Below, piece by piece: positions 8,590 to 17,239 of a stretch of 64,000 nucleotides of DNA. The position numbers and the translations under genes were made by a program. The notes under the pieces were generated by a model. That model did no database searches and was not told where the DNA came from. It worked only from the letters and a program-made list of their open reading frames with translations. Every line of letters begins with the position of its first letter. Position 1 is the first letter of the stretch. The stretch lies in the NCBI GenBank assembly GCA_951813525.2, contig CATOTJ020000002.1, forward strand, positions 496,001 through 560,000, read 5' to 3'. Origin of the DNA: Thermohalobaculum sp951813525. GTDB lineage: Bacteria; Pseudomonadota; Alphaproteobacteria; Rhodobacterales; Rhodobacteraceae.

Positions 8590-8657
8590 GACGAACACGA
8601 AAACCGGACGAGCACGAAGACCGGACGAAAACGCAGACCGGACGGACACGAAGACCA
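8590..8657 (+). repeat. Four degenerate 17-bp tandem repeats
   Basis: Four units (8590-8606, 8607-8623, 8624-8640, 8641-8657) follow the pattern GACGARCACGAAGACCG with one to three changes each. They fill most of the gap between the EamA stop (8576) and the ABC ATPase start (8683). Confidence 0.85.
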
Positions 8658-8682
8658 GGCCGACAGGCAGGCGGGGGAGCGC

Positions 8683-10221
8683 GTGCAGAACAACGACGCA
8701 GCAGCAAACGGCCAACCGCTTTTGCAGGCCGTGGCGATCACCAAGCGTTTCGGCGAGTTAGCTGCGAACAAGTCCGTCGATCTGACCGTCTATGCGGGCG
8801 AGAAACACGCATTGCTGGGCGAAAACGGCGCCGGTAAATCCACCCTCGTCAAAATGATCTATGGGGTCATGCAGCCCGGCGAAGGCCGGTTTCTCTGGCA
8901 GGGCGAACCCGTGCGCATCACCAGCCCCGCCATGGCCCGCACCATGGGCATCGGCATGGTTTTTCAACATTTCTCGGTGTTCGAGGCGTTGACCGTCGCC
9001 GAAAACATCGCACTGGCGTTGCCACCGGAATCCATGCGCGCGCTCTCGGCCCGCATCCGCGACCTCTCGGCGCGGTACTCGCTTGAAATCGACCCGGTCC
9101 GCCCGGTCCACACATTGTCCGTCGGCGAAAAGCAGCGGGTCGAAATTATTCGCTGTCTGCTGCAATCGCCCAATTTGCTGATCATGGACGAACCCACTTC
9201 CGTCCTGACCCCGCAAGAGGCGGCGGCGCTCTTTCAGACACTTGAACAGCTTGCCGCCGACGGCTGCGCTATCCTCTATATCTCGCACCGCCTGGCCGAG
9301 GTTACGGCGCTTTGCGATACGGCAACGGTTTTGCGTCACGGCGAAGTGGTGGCCACAACCGATCCACGCACGCATACGCCGCAGTCGATGGCCGAACTGA
9401 TGGTCGGGTCCGAAATCGAAACCGTCACGCGAACGGCCCATGCCGCCCCCGGTGCCCCGCGGCTCGAGGTTCACTCGCTCTCGCTTCCGGCGCCCACGGA
9501 AACCGCGACCGCACTGAAAGAGATCGAACTGACCGTTCGGGGCGGAGAAATCGTTGCCATCGCAGGCATTGCCGGAGAGGGGCAGGGCGAGTTGATGGAT
9601 GCGTTGACCGGCGAGCGCACCACGTTCCTTGGCAATATCCTGATCGATGGCAGACCGCTCGGACACCTTGGCCCGACCGGGCGGCGTGAAGCGGGCGCTG
9701 CCTTTGTGCCCGAGGAGCGCTCGGGCCATGCCGCGATCCCGGCCATGCGCCTGTCCGAGAACATGCTTTTATCGCATCACCGGGCCGAACGGCTGGCGCC
9801 GTCAGGCTGGTTGAACATGCGCGCGGCCGCCGGATGGGTCGACCGGGTGCGCGACCGTTTTGATGTCCGCTCTGCCGAGCGCGACCCCCCGGCAGGCGCA
9901 CTCTCGGGCGGTAATCTGCAAAAGTTCGTCGTCGGGCGCGAGATTTTGCGCGCACCCGGCCTGTTGGTCGTCAATCAACCGACCTGGGGCGTTGATGCGG
10001 GCGCTGCCTCGCTGATCCGGCGCGAACTGATCGAACTTGCCCGGACCGGAAGCGCCGTTCTTGTCATCAGTCAGGATCTCGAGGAAGTCTTCGCCATCGC
10101 CGACCAGATCGGCGTCATGTATCACGGGCGCCTTTCGCCGCTTTACAGCGCCCGCTCGATGACACCTGAAAAGGTTGGGCTGCTGATGGCGGGCGAAACC
10201 TTGGAAGGCGCCGCCCCATGA
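8683..10221 (+). CDS. Nucleoside-type ABC transporter ATP-binding protein (two ABC domains)
   Basis: 512 aa from GTG 8683, chosen because GGGGGAGC precedes it and the ABC fold starts at once; the longer frame overlaps the transporter upstream. The first ABC domain is complete (Walker A GENGAGKST, signature LSVGEKQR, Walker B LLIMDEPTS). The second has a degenerate P-loop (AGIAGEGQGELMD) and signature LSGGNLQK, as usual in RbsA/YufO-type sugar and nucleoside ATPases. It energises uptake with the two permeases downstream, matching the BMP-family guanosine/purine transporters. No BMP substrate-binding gene is adjacent. Confidence 0.92.
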   Translation: MQNNDAAANGQPLLQAVAITKRFGELAANKSVDLTVYAGEKHALLGENGAGKSTLVKMIYGVMQPGEGRFLWQGEPVRITSPAMARTMGIGMVFQHFSVFEALTVAENIALALPPESMRALSARIRDLSARYSLEIDPVRPVHTLSVGEKQRVEIIRCLLQSPNLLIMDEPTSVLTPQEAAALFQTLEQLAADGCAILYISHRLAEVTALCDTATVLRHGEVVATTDPRTHTPQSMAELMVGSEIETVTRTAHAAPGAPRLEVHSLSLPAPTETATALKEIELTVRGGEIVAIAGIAGEGQGELMDALTGERTTFLGNILIDGRPLGHLGPTGRREAGAAFVPEERSGHAAIPAMRLSENMLLSHHRAERLAPSGWLNMRAAAGWVDRVRDRFDVRSAERDPPAGALSGGNLQKFVVGREILRAPGLLVVNQPTWGVDAGAASLIRRELIELARTGSAVLVISQDLEEVFAIADQIGVMYHGRLSPLYSARSMTPEKVGLLMAGETLEGAAP

Positions 10222-10330
10222 CCGCGTTTGCCTGCATCGCCGTTCGATCCCGCGGGACGCGCCCCACTGCGCGCCGCAATAGTCACCGCCGCTGGCTGCC
10301 GATCCCGCACCATCACCGCGGGTTGAACTC

Positions 10331-11512
10331 ATGATTACGCTCGAGCCCCGCACCGCGCCTTCACGCTTTCTGCTCATTCTGTCGCCGGTTGTCGCGATCT
10401 GTCTGATGCTGGTCGCCGCGGCGGTTCTGCTGCTGGTTCGCGAATACATCAATGATGACACCATTCGCACGCCGGATCAGGCCGGGCTCTGGCCCGTGCT
10501 GTCTGCCCATCTCGACCGGGTTGCCCGCACGCTTTATGTCTATTTCTTCCAGCCGTTCCACGAAGCCTGGCTGTCGATCGTTCGGCCTTCCGAATGGCTG
10601 CGATGGTTCTACAACCCCTCGGAAGTTATCGTCAAAGCGATCCCGCTTGCCTTGATTGGTGCAGGTCTGACGATCTGTTTTCGCGCGAATGTCTGGAATA
10701 TCGGTGCCGCCGGTCAATATACGCTCGGCGCCATCTTCGCGGGCGCTGTTGCGCTTTATGCGCCGTCCGGCGGCTCGCCCTGGCTTTGGCTGCCGATCTA
10801 TATGGCCGCAGGGGTCTTGGGCGGTATGGTCTGGGCTGCGATCCCGGCGCTGCTGCGCACGCGCTTTAATGCGAACGAGATCCTTGTCTCCCTGATGCTG
10901 ACCTATGTGGCAACGCTCCTGCTCGATTGGCTGGTGCGAGGGTGGTGGAAGGATCCCGCCGGGATGGGTTTCCCGGAATCGCCCGATTTCGTTGATCCGT
11001 TTCTAATGCCGGTGCTTCTTCAAGGGTTCCGGCTGCATATCGGCCTGTTCGTCGCCGTCATCATCGCAATCGCCCTGTTTGTCATGATGGCGCGGACATT
11101 GCGCGGGTTTGAAATCCGGGTAATCGGCGCCGCGCCGCGCGCGGGCGCCTTTGCCGGTTTCTCGCAAAACCGCACCATCTGGTTCGTGTTTCTGCTGTCG
11201 GGCGGTCTCGCCGGTCTGGCGGGCGCGATCGAGGTTTCGTCGACGATCCAGCAACTGCAACCGGATATCTCGTCGGGTTACGGCTTTGTCGCAATCATCG
11301 TTGCCTTTCTCGGCCGTCTGAACCCGGTCGGCGCGCTTTTCGGCGCTCTCGTCCTGGGCGTCACGTTCATCGGCGGGGAAAACGCGCAGATCTATCTCAA
11401 ACTGCCCAAGAACGTCACCGGCGTGTTCCAGGGCATGCTGCTCTTCTTCCTGCTCGCCTGCGATACGCTGACCCGCTACCGCGTGCGCCGGATCCGGATC
11501 GGGGGCGTCTGA
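10331..11512 (+). CDS. Nucleoside-type ABC transporter permease 1 (YufP-like)
   Basis: 393 aa integral membrane protein of the BPD_transp_2 class. An N-terminal anchor is followed by a conserved core: ALIGAGLTICFRANVWNIGAAGQ, then RTRFNANEILVSLMLTYVA, and late SGGLAGLAGAIEVSSTIQQL. This set marks the first permease of BMP-type nucleoside importers. It starts 109 bp after the ATPase gene, and its TGA overlaps the next ATG by one base, so the two permeases are coupled and probably form a heterodimeric channel. Confidence 0.92.
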   Translation: MITLEPRTAPSRFLLILSPVVAICLMLVAAAVLLLVREYINDDTIRTPDQAGLWPVLSAHLDRVARTLYVYFFQPFHEAWLSIVRPSEWLRWFYNPSEVIVKAIPLALIGAGLTICFRANVWNIGAAGQYTLGAIFAGAVALYAPSGGSPWLWLPIYMAAGVLGGMVWAAIPALLRTRFNANEILVSLMLTYVATLLLDWLVRGWWKDPAGMGFPESPDFVDPFLMPVLLQGFRLHIGLFVAVIIAIALFVMMARTLRGFEIRVIGAAPRAGAFAGFSQNRTIWFVFLLSGGLAGLAGAIEVSSTIQQLQPDISSGYGFVAIIVAFLGRLNPVGALFGALVLGVTFIGGENAQIYLKLPKNVTGVFQGMLLFFLLACDTLTRYRVRRIRIGGV

Positions 11513-12423
11513 TGGAAGCGTTTCTGGTCCTCGTTATCGTCGCTGCAACGCCGTTTCTGCTCGCCGGGATCGGAGAGTTGGTGGCCGAGCGTTCCGGCGT
11601 CCTCAATCTGGGTGTCGAGGGTATGATGCTGATGGGCGCCGTGACCGCCTTTGCCGTCAGTCACCAGACCGGGTCGTCTGTTTTGGGTGTGATTGCCGGT
11701 GCCGGGGCAGGGGTCGCAATGGCGCTGATTTTTGCGGTTCTGGCGCTGTCGATGCTGGCCAATCAGGCCGCAACGGGGTTGGCCCTCACGATTTTCGGGA
11801 TCGGTTGCTCCGGGATGATCGGTCAAAGCTTTGTCGGCGAGGCGCTCGAGCCGCTGGTGAAGATTTCCGTGCCGGGCCTCACGGACAGCTCGGCGGTCGG
11901 GCGGGTTCTGCTGGGGCAGGATCTGATGGTCTATCTCGCGCTTGCAATGGTTGTGGCGGTCGCCCTCTTTTTGTCGCGAACCCGGGCCGGGCTTGGGTTG
12001 CGGGCAGTCGGCGACAGCCACGATTCGGCACATGCCCTTGGGATCTCGGTCATCGGAACGCGGTATGCCGCGGTTCTGTTCGGCGGCATGATGGCGGGCC
12101 TGGCCGGTGCCCATCTCAGCCTGGCCCGCACCCCATTCTGGGCCGAAAATATGACCGCGGGCCGCGGTTGGATCGCGCTCGCACTGGTCGTTTTCGCCAC
12201 CTGGCGTCCCATGCGTCTGGTGGTTGGCGCCTATCTCTTCGCGATGGTGACGCAACTGCAGTTCTACGGTCAAGACTGGGGCCTTCCCGTCGCCTCTCAG
12301 TTTCTGGCGATGGCGCCCTATCTGGCGACGATTGCGGCCTTGGTGATCATCTCGCGCAACGTCGCCCTGACCAAGGCAAACGCACCCGCCTGCATCGGTC
12401 AGCCGTTCCGCGCCGATCGCTGA
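11512..12423 (+). CDS. Nucleoside-type ABC transporter permease 2 (YufQ-like)
   Basis: 303 aa with eight to ten hydrophobic helices. The N-terminus carries the family block PFLLAGIGELVAERSGVLNLG and continues with GMMLMGAVTAFAV. TRAGLGLRAVGDSHDSAHALG is the cytosolic coupling loop that contacts the ATPase. It overlaps the first permease by one base. With the two upstream genes it forms an importer lacking only a binding protein. It ends 84 bp before the convergent acyl-CoA dehydrogenase gene, with no obvious terminator between. Confidence 0.92.
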   Translation: MEAFLVLVIVAATPFLLAGIGELVAERSGVLNLGVEGMMLMGAVTAFAVSHQTGSSVLGVIAGAGAGVAMALIFAVLALSMLANQAATGLALTIFGIGCSGMIGQSFVGEALEPLVKISVPGLTDSSAVGRVLLGQDLMVYLALAMVVAVALFLSRTRAGLGLRAVGDSHDSAHALGISVIGTRYAAVLFGGMMAGLAGAHLSLARTPFWAENMTAGRGWIALALVVFATWRPMRLVVGAYLFAMVTQLQFYGQDWGLPVASQFLAMAPYLATIAALVIISRNVALTKANAPACIGQPFRADR

Positions 12424-12507
12424 ACGCGCTCGCCGCGGGGCGTTCGGGACCGATATTCCCGCAATCAGTCCGCCAGAGATTGTCCAAGGATCACGAAAGC
12501 GATTCTC

Positions 12508-13653
12508 TCAGACTTCCCCCAAAGTTCTCCCGATAATCTCTTTCATGATCTCGGAAGATCCGCCCGCGATCCGGGCCATTCGGTTATCGGCCCAGGCCCG
12601 CGCGATGGGCGTCTCCCACATATATCCCATGCCGCCATGCAGTTGCAGGCATTCGTCCAGAACCTGACACATCAGATCGGCGGATGTCAGCTTGACCATC
12701 GCCGCGTCATCTGCCGACAGCCCGCCTTGCATGTGCAGATCGATGCACCGGTCGATGAACACTCGCATCATCGCGGCCTGGGCCTTGATCTCGGCCAGTT
12801 TGAACCGCGTATTTTGAAACCCGATGATGGGCCGCCCAAACGCTTTGCGCTCGGACGTGTAATCGACGGTCCAGCGCAGCGCTGCCTCGATCACCGCGCC
12901 GTTGCGCACCGATGCGATCAGGCGTTCCTGCGGCAATTGCTCGACCAGTTGCACAAATCCCCGGCCCTCGGCGCCCAGCAGGTTGGTCGCCGGCACCCGG
13001 GCGTCGGTGTAAAACAGCTCGGCGGTGTCCTGAGCATGCCAGCCGATTTTCTCCAGATTGCGGCCGCGCTCGAACCCCTCGGTGTCGCGGGGAACCAGGA
13101 TCAGGCTGATCCCCTTGGCGCCTTCGTTGGGGTCGGTCTTGGCCGCCGTGATCACCAGATCGGCCGAATAACCGTTCGTGATAAAGACCTTCTGCCCGTT
13201 CAGGACAAAATGATTGCCGTCCATCCGCGCGGTCGTCTTCATGCCCTGCAGATCCGATCCGGCGGCCGGTTCGGTCATGGCAATCGCACTGATCACCTCG
13301 CCGCGCACCATCCGGGGCAACCATTCTTTCTTCTGCTCCTCGGTGCCATAGTTCATCAGATAGGGCGTCACGATCTCGGAATGCAGCGTAAACCCCGGCC
13401 CTGTCGTGCCATGGCGCGCCATTTCTTCGGCGACGATGCAGGTCATCAGAAAATCGCCGCCCGGCCCGCCATATTCCTCGGGCACCGATGGGCACAGCAG
13501 CCCGGCCTCGCCCGCGGCCAACCAGCATTCGCGGCTGACCTGCCCGTCCTTTTCCCACTGATCGTGATGGGGCAGAACTTCGGTTTCCACGAACCGGCGG
13601 ACGGTCTGGCGGAACATCTCGTGCTCCTCGGAATAGACGGCGCGGGGGATCAT
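12508..13653 (-). CDS. Acyl-CoA dehydrogenase
   Basis: 381 aa, full-length for the family. Flavin/substrate motifs are plain: AIAMTEPAAGSDLQGMKTTA, VFITNGYSADL, RKAFGRPIIGFQNTRF, and the C-terminal block LQLHGGMGYMWETPIARAW carrying the likely catalytic Glu, ending GGSSEIMKEIIGRTLG. It should oxidise an acyl-CoA to the 2-enoyl-CoA, passing electrons to ETF. The start at 13653 follows AGGAAAGGA; the frame extends 26 codons further without a site. It is divergent from the SDR-MaoC-DUF35-thiolase operon, and together they make one beta-oxidation-like set. An inverted repeat GGGGGCC/GGCCCCC (13734-13748) lies between the two directions. Confidence 0.93.
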   Translation of the reverse strand: MIPRAVYSEEHEMFRQTVRRFVETEVLPHHDQWEKDGQVSRECWLAAGEAGLLCPSVPEEYGGPGGDFLMTCIVAEEMARHGTTGPGFTLHSEIVTPYLMNYGTEEQKKEWLPRMVRGEVISAIAMTEPAAGSDLQGMKTTARMDGNHFVLNGQKVFITNGYSADLVITAAKTDPNEGAKGISLILVPRDTEGFERGRNLEKIGWHAQDTAELFYTDARVPATNLLGAEGRGFVQLVEQLPQERLIASVRNGAVIEAALRWTVDYTSERKAFGRPIIGFQNTRFKLAEIKAQAAMMRVFIDRCIDLHMQGGLSADDAAMVKLTSADLMCQVLDECLQLHGGMGYMWETPIARAWADNRMARIAGGSSEIMKEIIGRTLGEV

Positions 13654-13769
13654 GGTTGTGGTCCTTTCCTGATCGGCACGCAGGGGCCATGGACAAGCCA
13701 GACTAGCCGGGGAAAACTCCATCGCAAGCAATCGGGGGCCGGGCCCCCGGGATATCAGGGAGGTGTGAG

Positions 13770-14681
13770 ATGGGTGTTCTCGATGGCAAGGTCGCTCTGG
13801 TAACGGGCGCCGGGCGCGGCATTGGCCGCGACATGGCGATCATGATGGCAGCCAACGGTGCGCGTGTCGTGGTCAACGATCTGGGCGGCGATGCCAAAGG
13901 CACCGGCGGCGACCAGGTCCCGGCGCTCGAGGTGGTCAAGGAAATCGCCGATGCCGGTGGAGAGGCCGTCGCAAATTTCGGATCGGTCGCCGACCGCGAT
14001 GCGGCCGAGGCGATGGTCCAGCATGCCCGCGACGATTTCGGGCAACTGGACATCGTCGTCAACAATGCCGGCATACTGCGCGACGTGATCTTCCACAAAA
14101 TGAGCTATGACGAGTGGGACGCCGTCATCAATGTTCACCTGAACGGCACCTTCAATGTCTCGCGCGCAGCAGCCCCCTATTTTCGCGAGCGGGGGTCGGG
14201 CTGTTATGTCCATTACACATCGACATCGGGGCTGATCGGCAATTTCGGACAGGCCAATTATGCGGCGGCAAAGCTGGGCATTGTCGGTCTGTCCAAATCG
14301 ATCGCGCTGGACATGGCGCGGTTCGGGGTGACGTCGAACTGCATCTCTCCCTTTGCGTGGTCGCGTCTGATCGGCACGATCCCCATCAATGACGAAGCGC
14401 AAAAGGCGCGGATTGAAAAACTGCAAAAGATGACCCCGGCCAAGATCGCGCCGCTGGTTGTGGCCCTTGGGTCCGACGCTGGAAAGGAAGTGTCGGGCCA
14501 AATCTTCGCCGTCCGCAATAACGAGATCTATCTGATGAGCCAGTCGCGCCCACTGCGCTCGGTTCACAATTCGGATGGCTGGACACCAGAATCCGTGATC
14601 GAGACGGCAATCCCGGCGATGAAGGCCCACTTCTATGACCTGGACCGCAGTCAGGATGTCTTCACCTGGGATCCGATCTGA
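13770..14681 (+). CDS. SDR family dehydrogenase, peroxisomal multifunctional type-2-like
   Basis: 303 aa. NAD(P)-binding TGAGRGIGRDMA and NNAG are followed by the active-site Ser (YTSTSGLIG) and YAAAK (Tyr/Lys). The extended N-terminal NDLGGDAKGTGGDQ loop is typical of the 3-hydroxyacyl-CoA dehydrogenase domain of multifunctional enzyme 2. It should oxidise a 3-hydroxyacyl-CoA. GGGAGGTG precedes the ATG. It is the first gene of a four-gene operon with a MaoC hydratase, a DUF35 protein and a thiolase-like enzyme, so the steps after acyl-CoA dehydrogenation are encoded together. Confidence 0.92.
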   Translation: MGVLDGKVALVTGAGRGIGRDMAIMMAANGARVVVNDLGGDAKGTGGDQVPALEVVKEIADAGGEAVANFGSVADRDAAEAMVQHARDDFGQLDIVVNNAGILRDVIFHKMSYDEWDAVINVHLNGTFNVSRAAAPYFRERGSGCYVHYTSTSGLIGNFGQANYAAAKLGIVGLSKSIALDMARFGVTSNCISPFAWSRLIGTIPINDEAQKARIEKLQKMTPAKIAPLVVALGSDAGKEVSGQIFAVRNNEIYLMSQSRPLRSVHNSDGWTPESVIETAIPAMKAHFYDLDRSQDVFTWDPI

Positions 14682-14727
14682 ACACCCATGGCGGGCAGCG
14701 GCCCGCTATTCCTGCGGAGAACTTGCA

Positions 14728-15582
14728 ATGCCAATTGACTATGACAAGCTGAAAAACTGGCCGTTCGCGCCGGTGGAACAAAGCTATTCCGTTAATGACA
14801 CCATCCTCTACGCGCTTGGCCTCGGCGTTGGGTCAGCGCCCCTGGCGGCGGAAGATCTGCGCTTCACCTTCGAGGAGGCCGAGGGATTTGCGGCCCTTCC
14901 CTTCATGGCCGTTGTTCTGGGCACGCCCGGGTTCTGGGTGCGCGACCCGGAAAGCGGGATTACCTGGCAAAAGGTGCTGCATGGCGAGCAGGGGGTCGAA
15001 TGGCACGGCACCGTCCCGGTCGCCGGCACGGTGATCGCCCGGAACCGCGTGGCCGAGATCATCGACAAGGGCGAGAAGGGTGCGCTGCTTTATATCGAAC
15101 GCGACATCACCGACAAGGCAACGGGCGCGCGGATCGCAACCACGACCTCGACCACCTTCGCCCGCGCCGATGGTGGTTTCGGTGGCCCGTCCGGCCCGCT
15201 GAAAGCGGTCCATCAGATCCCGGACCGCGCCCCGGACAAGATCATCGACACTCCGACCCTGCCGCAGGCTGCTTTGATCTATCGTCTCTCGGGCGATCCG
15301 AACCCCTTGCATGCCAGCCCGGAGGTCGCAGTCCAGGCCGGGTTCAAGGCGCCGATCCTGCACGGCCTCTGTTCGTTCGGGGTCGCGGGCGTTGCGGTTC
15401 TGCGCGAATGCTGCGCCAGCGATCCGGCCCGGCTGCAAAACTTCGGTCTGCGCTTCTCGGCCCCGGTCTATCCGGGCGAGGTCATCACGACCGAGATCTG
15501 GCAGGACGGCAAAGACATTTCCTTCCGCGCCCGGGTCGATGACCGGGTCGTTCTGAACAACGGATATGCAAGGACCCTTTGA
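14728..15582 (+). CDS. MaoC-type (R)-enoyl-CoA hydratase, double hotdog
   Basis: 284 aa. The C-terminal hotdog holds the hydratase-2 signature YRLSGDPNPLHASPEVA and continues GFKAPILHG, including the catalytic Asp and His. The N-terminal half is a decaying hotdog copy. The layout matches the hydratase part of eukaryotic multifunctional enzyme 2 and bacterial steroid or bile-acid side-chain hydratases. It should hydrate a 2-enoyl-CoA to the (R)-3-hydroxyacyl-CoA used by the SDR upstream. The start was chosen at ATG 14728, where the family N-terminus (MPIDYDKLKNW) begins. Its TGA shares a base with the next gene's ATG. Confidence 0.92.
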   Translation: MPIDYDKLKNWPFAPVEQSYSVNDTILYALGLGVGSAPLAAEDLRFTFEEAEGFAALPFMAVVLGTPGFWVRDPESGITWQKVLHGEQGVEWHGTVPVAGTVIARNRVAEIIDKGEKGALLYIERDITDKATGARIATTTSTTFARADGGFGGPSGPLKAVHQIPDRAPDKIIDTPTLPQAALIYRLSGDPNPLHASPEVAVQAGFKAPILHGLCSFGVAGVAVLRECCASDPARLQNFGLRFSAPVYPGEVITTEIWQDGKDISFRARVDDRVVLNNGYARTL

Positions 15583-16001
15583 TGGCTGAACGTGCAATCC
15601 CGAAACCGACGCCCGAAACGGCCCATTACTGGGACGGCACGCGCAACGGCGAATTGCGTCTGCAACGGTGCAATGCCTGCCAGCACACCTATTTCCCGCC
15701 GCGCCCGTTTTGTCCGGACTGTTCGTCGCGCGATGTCGCTGTCTTCAAGGCGTCGGGGCAGGGCACGCTTTACTCCTATGTCATCTCGCATCTTAAATCC
15801 CCGGGGTTCGAGCCGCCCTATGCCATCGCGGTCGTCGAACTGGCCGAAGGGCCGCGTCTGATGGCCAACATCTTCGATTGCCCGCAAACACCCGAAGCGC
15901 TGGTTCTGGATATGCCGCTGGAAGTGACGTGGGAAAAACTGACCGACGAGATCACCCTGCCGCAGTTTCGCCCGTCCGCCGCCAAGACAGGGGGTGCGTG
16001 A
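15582..16001 (+). CDS. DUF35 (Zn-ribbon / OB-fold) acyl-CoA-associated protein
   Basis: 139 aa. A rubredoxin-like zinc knuckle CNACQHTYFPPRPFCPDC (two Cys-x2-Cys pairs) precedes an OB-fold (GQGTLYSYVISH, PYAIAVVELAEGPRLMANI). Members of this family form stable complexes with thiolase-superfamily enzymes, known best for steroid side-chain aldolases and hydratases. It is locked between the MaoC hydratase and the thiolase-like gene by one-base TGATG overlaps on both sides, so it very probably binds the latter. The ATG at 15582 was preferred over an in-frame TTG one codon earlier. Confidence 0.9.
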   Translation: MAERAIPKPTPETAHYWDGTRNGELRLQRCNACQHTYFPPRPFCPDCSSRDVAVFKASGQGTLYSYVISHLKSPGFEPPYAIAVVELAEGPRLMANIFDCPQTPEALVLDMPLEVTWEKLTDEITLPQFRPSAAKTGGA

Positions 16002-17137
16002 TGACCGGAGTTGCCATTGTCGGCGCCGCCGAGACGACCGAAATGGGCAAACTGCCCGATATCAGCCAGCTTCAACTGCACGCCGATGCGGCCCTGAACG
16101 CCTTTGCCGACACCGGTCTGACCGCCAAGGATATCGACGGCGTCGCGACCGCGGGTCACGACCCGGTCGAGATCGCACATTATCTGGGGATTTCGCCCGC
16201 CTGGGTCGATGGCACGTCTGTTGGCGGCTGCTCGTTCATTGTCCATGTCCGCCACGCGGTCGCCGCGATCAGTGCGGGCCTGTGCAAGACCGTTCTGATC
16301 ACCCATGGCGAAAGCGGGCGCCATATGATCGGCAAGCACCCGGCCCTCTTCCCATCGCAATTTCCGATGCAGTTCGAGCTGCCCTACGGCGTCGGTGGTC
16401 CGCCGACCCGCTTCACAATTCCGGTGTTGCGCATGATGAAGGAAACCGGCCTGACCGAGGAACATCTGGCCGCCGTCGCCGTCGCCCAGCGCGAATGGGC
16501 CGCATTCCACCCGCGCGCGACCTTCCGCGATCCGATCACGGTGGACGATGTTCTGAACAGCCGGATCATCGCCTATCCCTTCCGGTTGTTGATGTGCTGT
16601 CTTGTCACCGATGGCGGCGGCGCACTGATCCTGACCTCTGACGACCGCGCCAGGGATTTTCCGGCCAAGCCCGTCTATGTGCGCGGCACCGGAGAGGGCG
16701 CCGAGGCGCCCCTGATCAGCCAGATGGCCGATTTCACGTCGTCCAGCGCTTTCCGCATTTCCGGCCCCCGCGCCTTCGCGGACGCAGGGATCAGCCATGG
16801 CGATGTCGATCACCTGATGATCTATGACGCGTTTGCCCATCTGCCGGTCTATGGCCTCGAAGATCTGGGCTTTGTCGGGCGCGGCGAAGCTGGACCCTTC
16901 ATCGCCGAGGGCAACACCCGCCCGGGCGGCAAGCTTCCTCTGAACACAAATGGCGGCGGTCTCAGCTATATGCACTCGGGCATGTACGGCATGTATGCGC
17001 TTCAGGAAGGCGTTCGCCAGATGCGCGGCACATCCCCGGCGCAGGTCGACGGCGCCGAGATATCCGTGGTCCACGGCGTCGGCGGCATGTTCCACGCGGC
17101 AGGCACGGTCGTGCTCACGAATGCGGCAGGGCGCTAG
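16001..17137 (+). CDS. Thiolase-superfamily enzyme (SCP2-type thiolase or retro-aldolase)
   Basis: 378 aa. The two-lobe thiolase fold is visible: the nucleophile-region Cys77 in TSVGGCSF, the mid motif MIYDAFAHLPVYGLEDLG, NTNGGGLSYMHSGMYG and the C-terminal HGVGGMF. The second catalytic Cys of classical thiolases is absent, as in SCP2-type enzymes. With the DUF35 partner fused to its 5' end, it could cleave 3-ketoacyl-CoA with CoA or act as a retro-aldolase on a side chain. The stop TAG at 17135-17137 is contributed by the 105-bp repeat that starts there. Confidence 0.85.
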   Translation: MTGVAIVGAAETTEMGKLPDISQLQLHADAALNAFADTGLTAKDIDGVATAGHDPVEIAHYLGISPAWVDGTSVGGCSFIVHVRHAVAAISAGLCKTVLITHGESGRHMIGKHPALFPSQFPMQFELPYGVGGPPTRFTIPVLRMMKETGLTEEHLAAVAVAQREWAAFHPRATFRDPITVDDVLNSRIIAYPFRLLMCCLVTDGGGALILTSDDRARDFPAKPVYVRGTGEGAEAPLISQMADFTSSSAFRISGPRAFADAGISHGDVDHLMIYDAFAHLPVYGLEDLGFVGRGEAGPFIAEGNTRPGGKLPLNTNGGGLSYMHSGMYGMYALQEGVRQMRGTSPAQVDGAEISVVHGVGGMFHAAGTVVLTNAAGR

Positions 17138-17239
17138 AGCACGTTTCGATCTGATTGACTCAGATCCGGCGCTCTAAGTCATTGATTGGCCGCACTTTCG
17201 CGACGCCTGACTGATGCAGTCAGGCTGGAAAGTGCTCTA
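17135..17239 (+). repeat. 105-bp palindromic repeat (MITE-like), copy A
   Basis: Ends are TAGAGCAC and GTGCTCTA. Inside are two hairpins: the first around GATCTGA/TCAGATC, the second around GCACTTTC..CCTGAC/GTCAGG..GAAAGTGC. It is nearly identical to the copies at 27128 (inverted) and 40590. The left TAG is the stop of the thiolase-like gene and the right CTA is the TAG stop of the convergent SRPBCC gene. Flanking TA on both sides looks like a target duplication. Confidence 0.92.

Noticed and set aside
8590..8657. Considered as a CRISPR-like array
   Set aside because: Units are contiguous 17-mers with no spacers and no cas genes nearby.
12637..13803. 388-codon plus-strand frame opposite the acyl-CoA dehydrogenase
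   Set aside because: High-GC antisense shadow; the opposite strand has complete family motifs.
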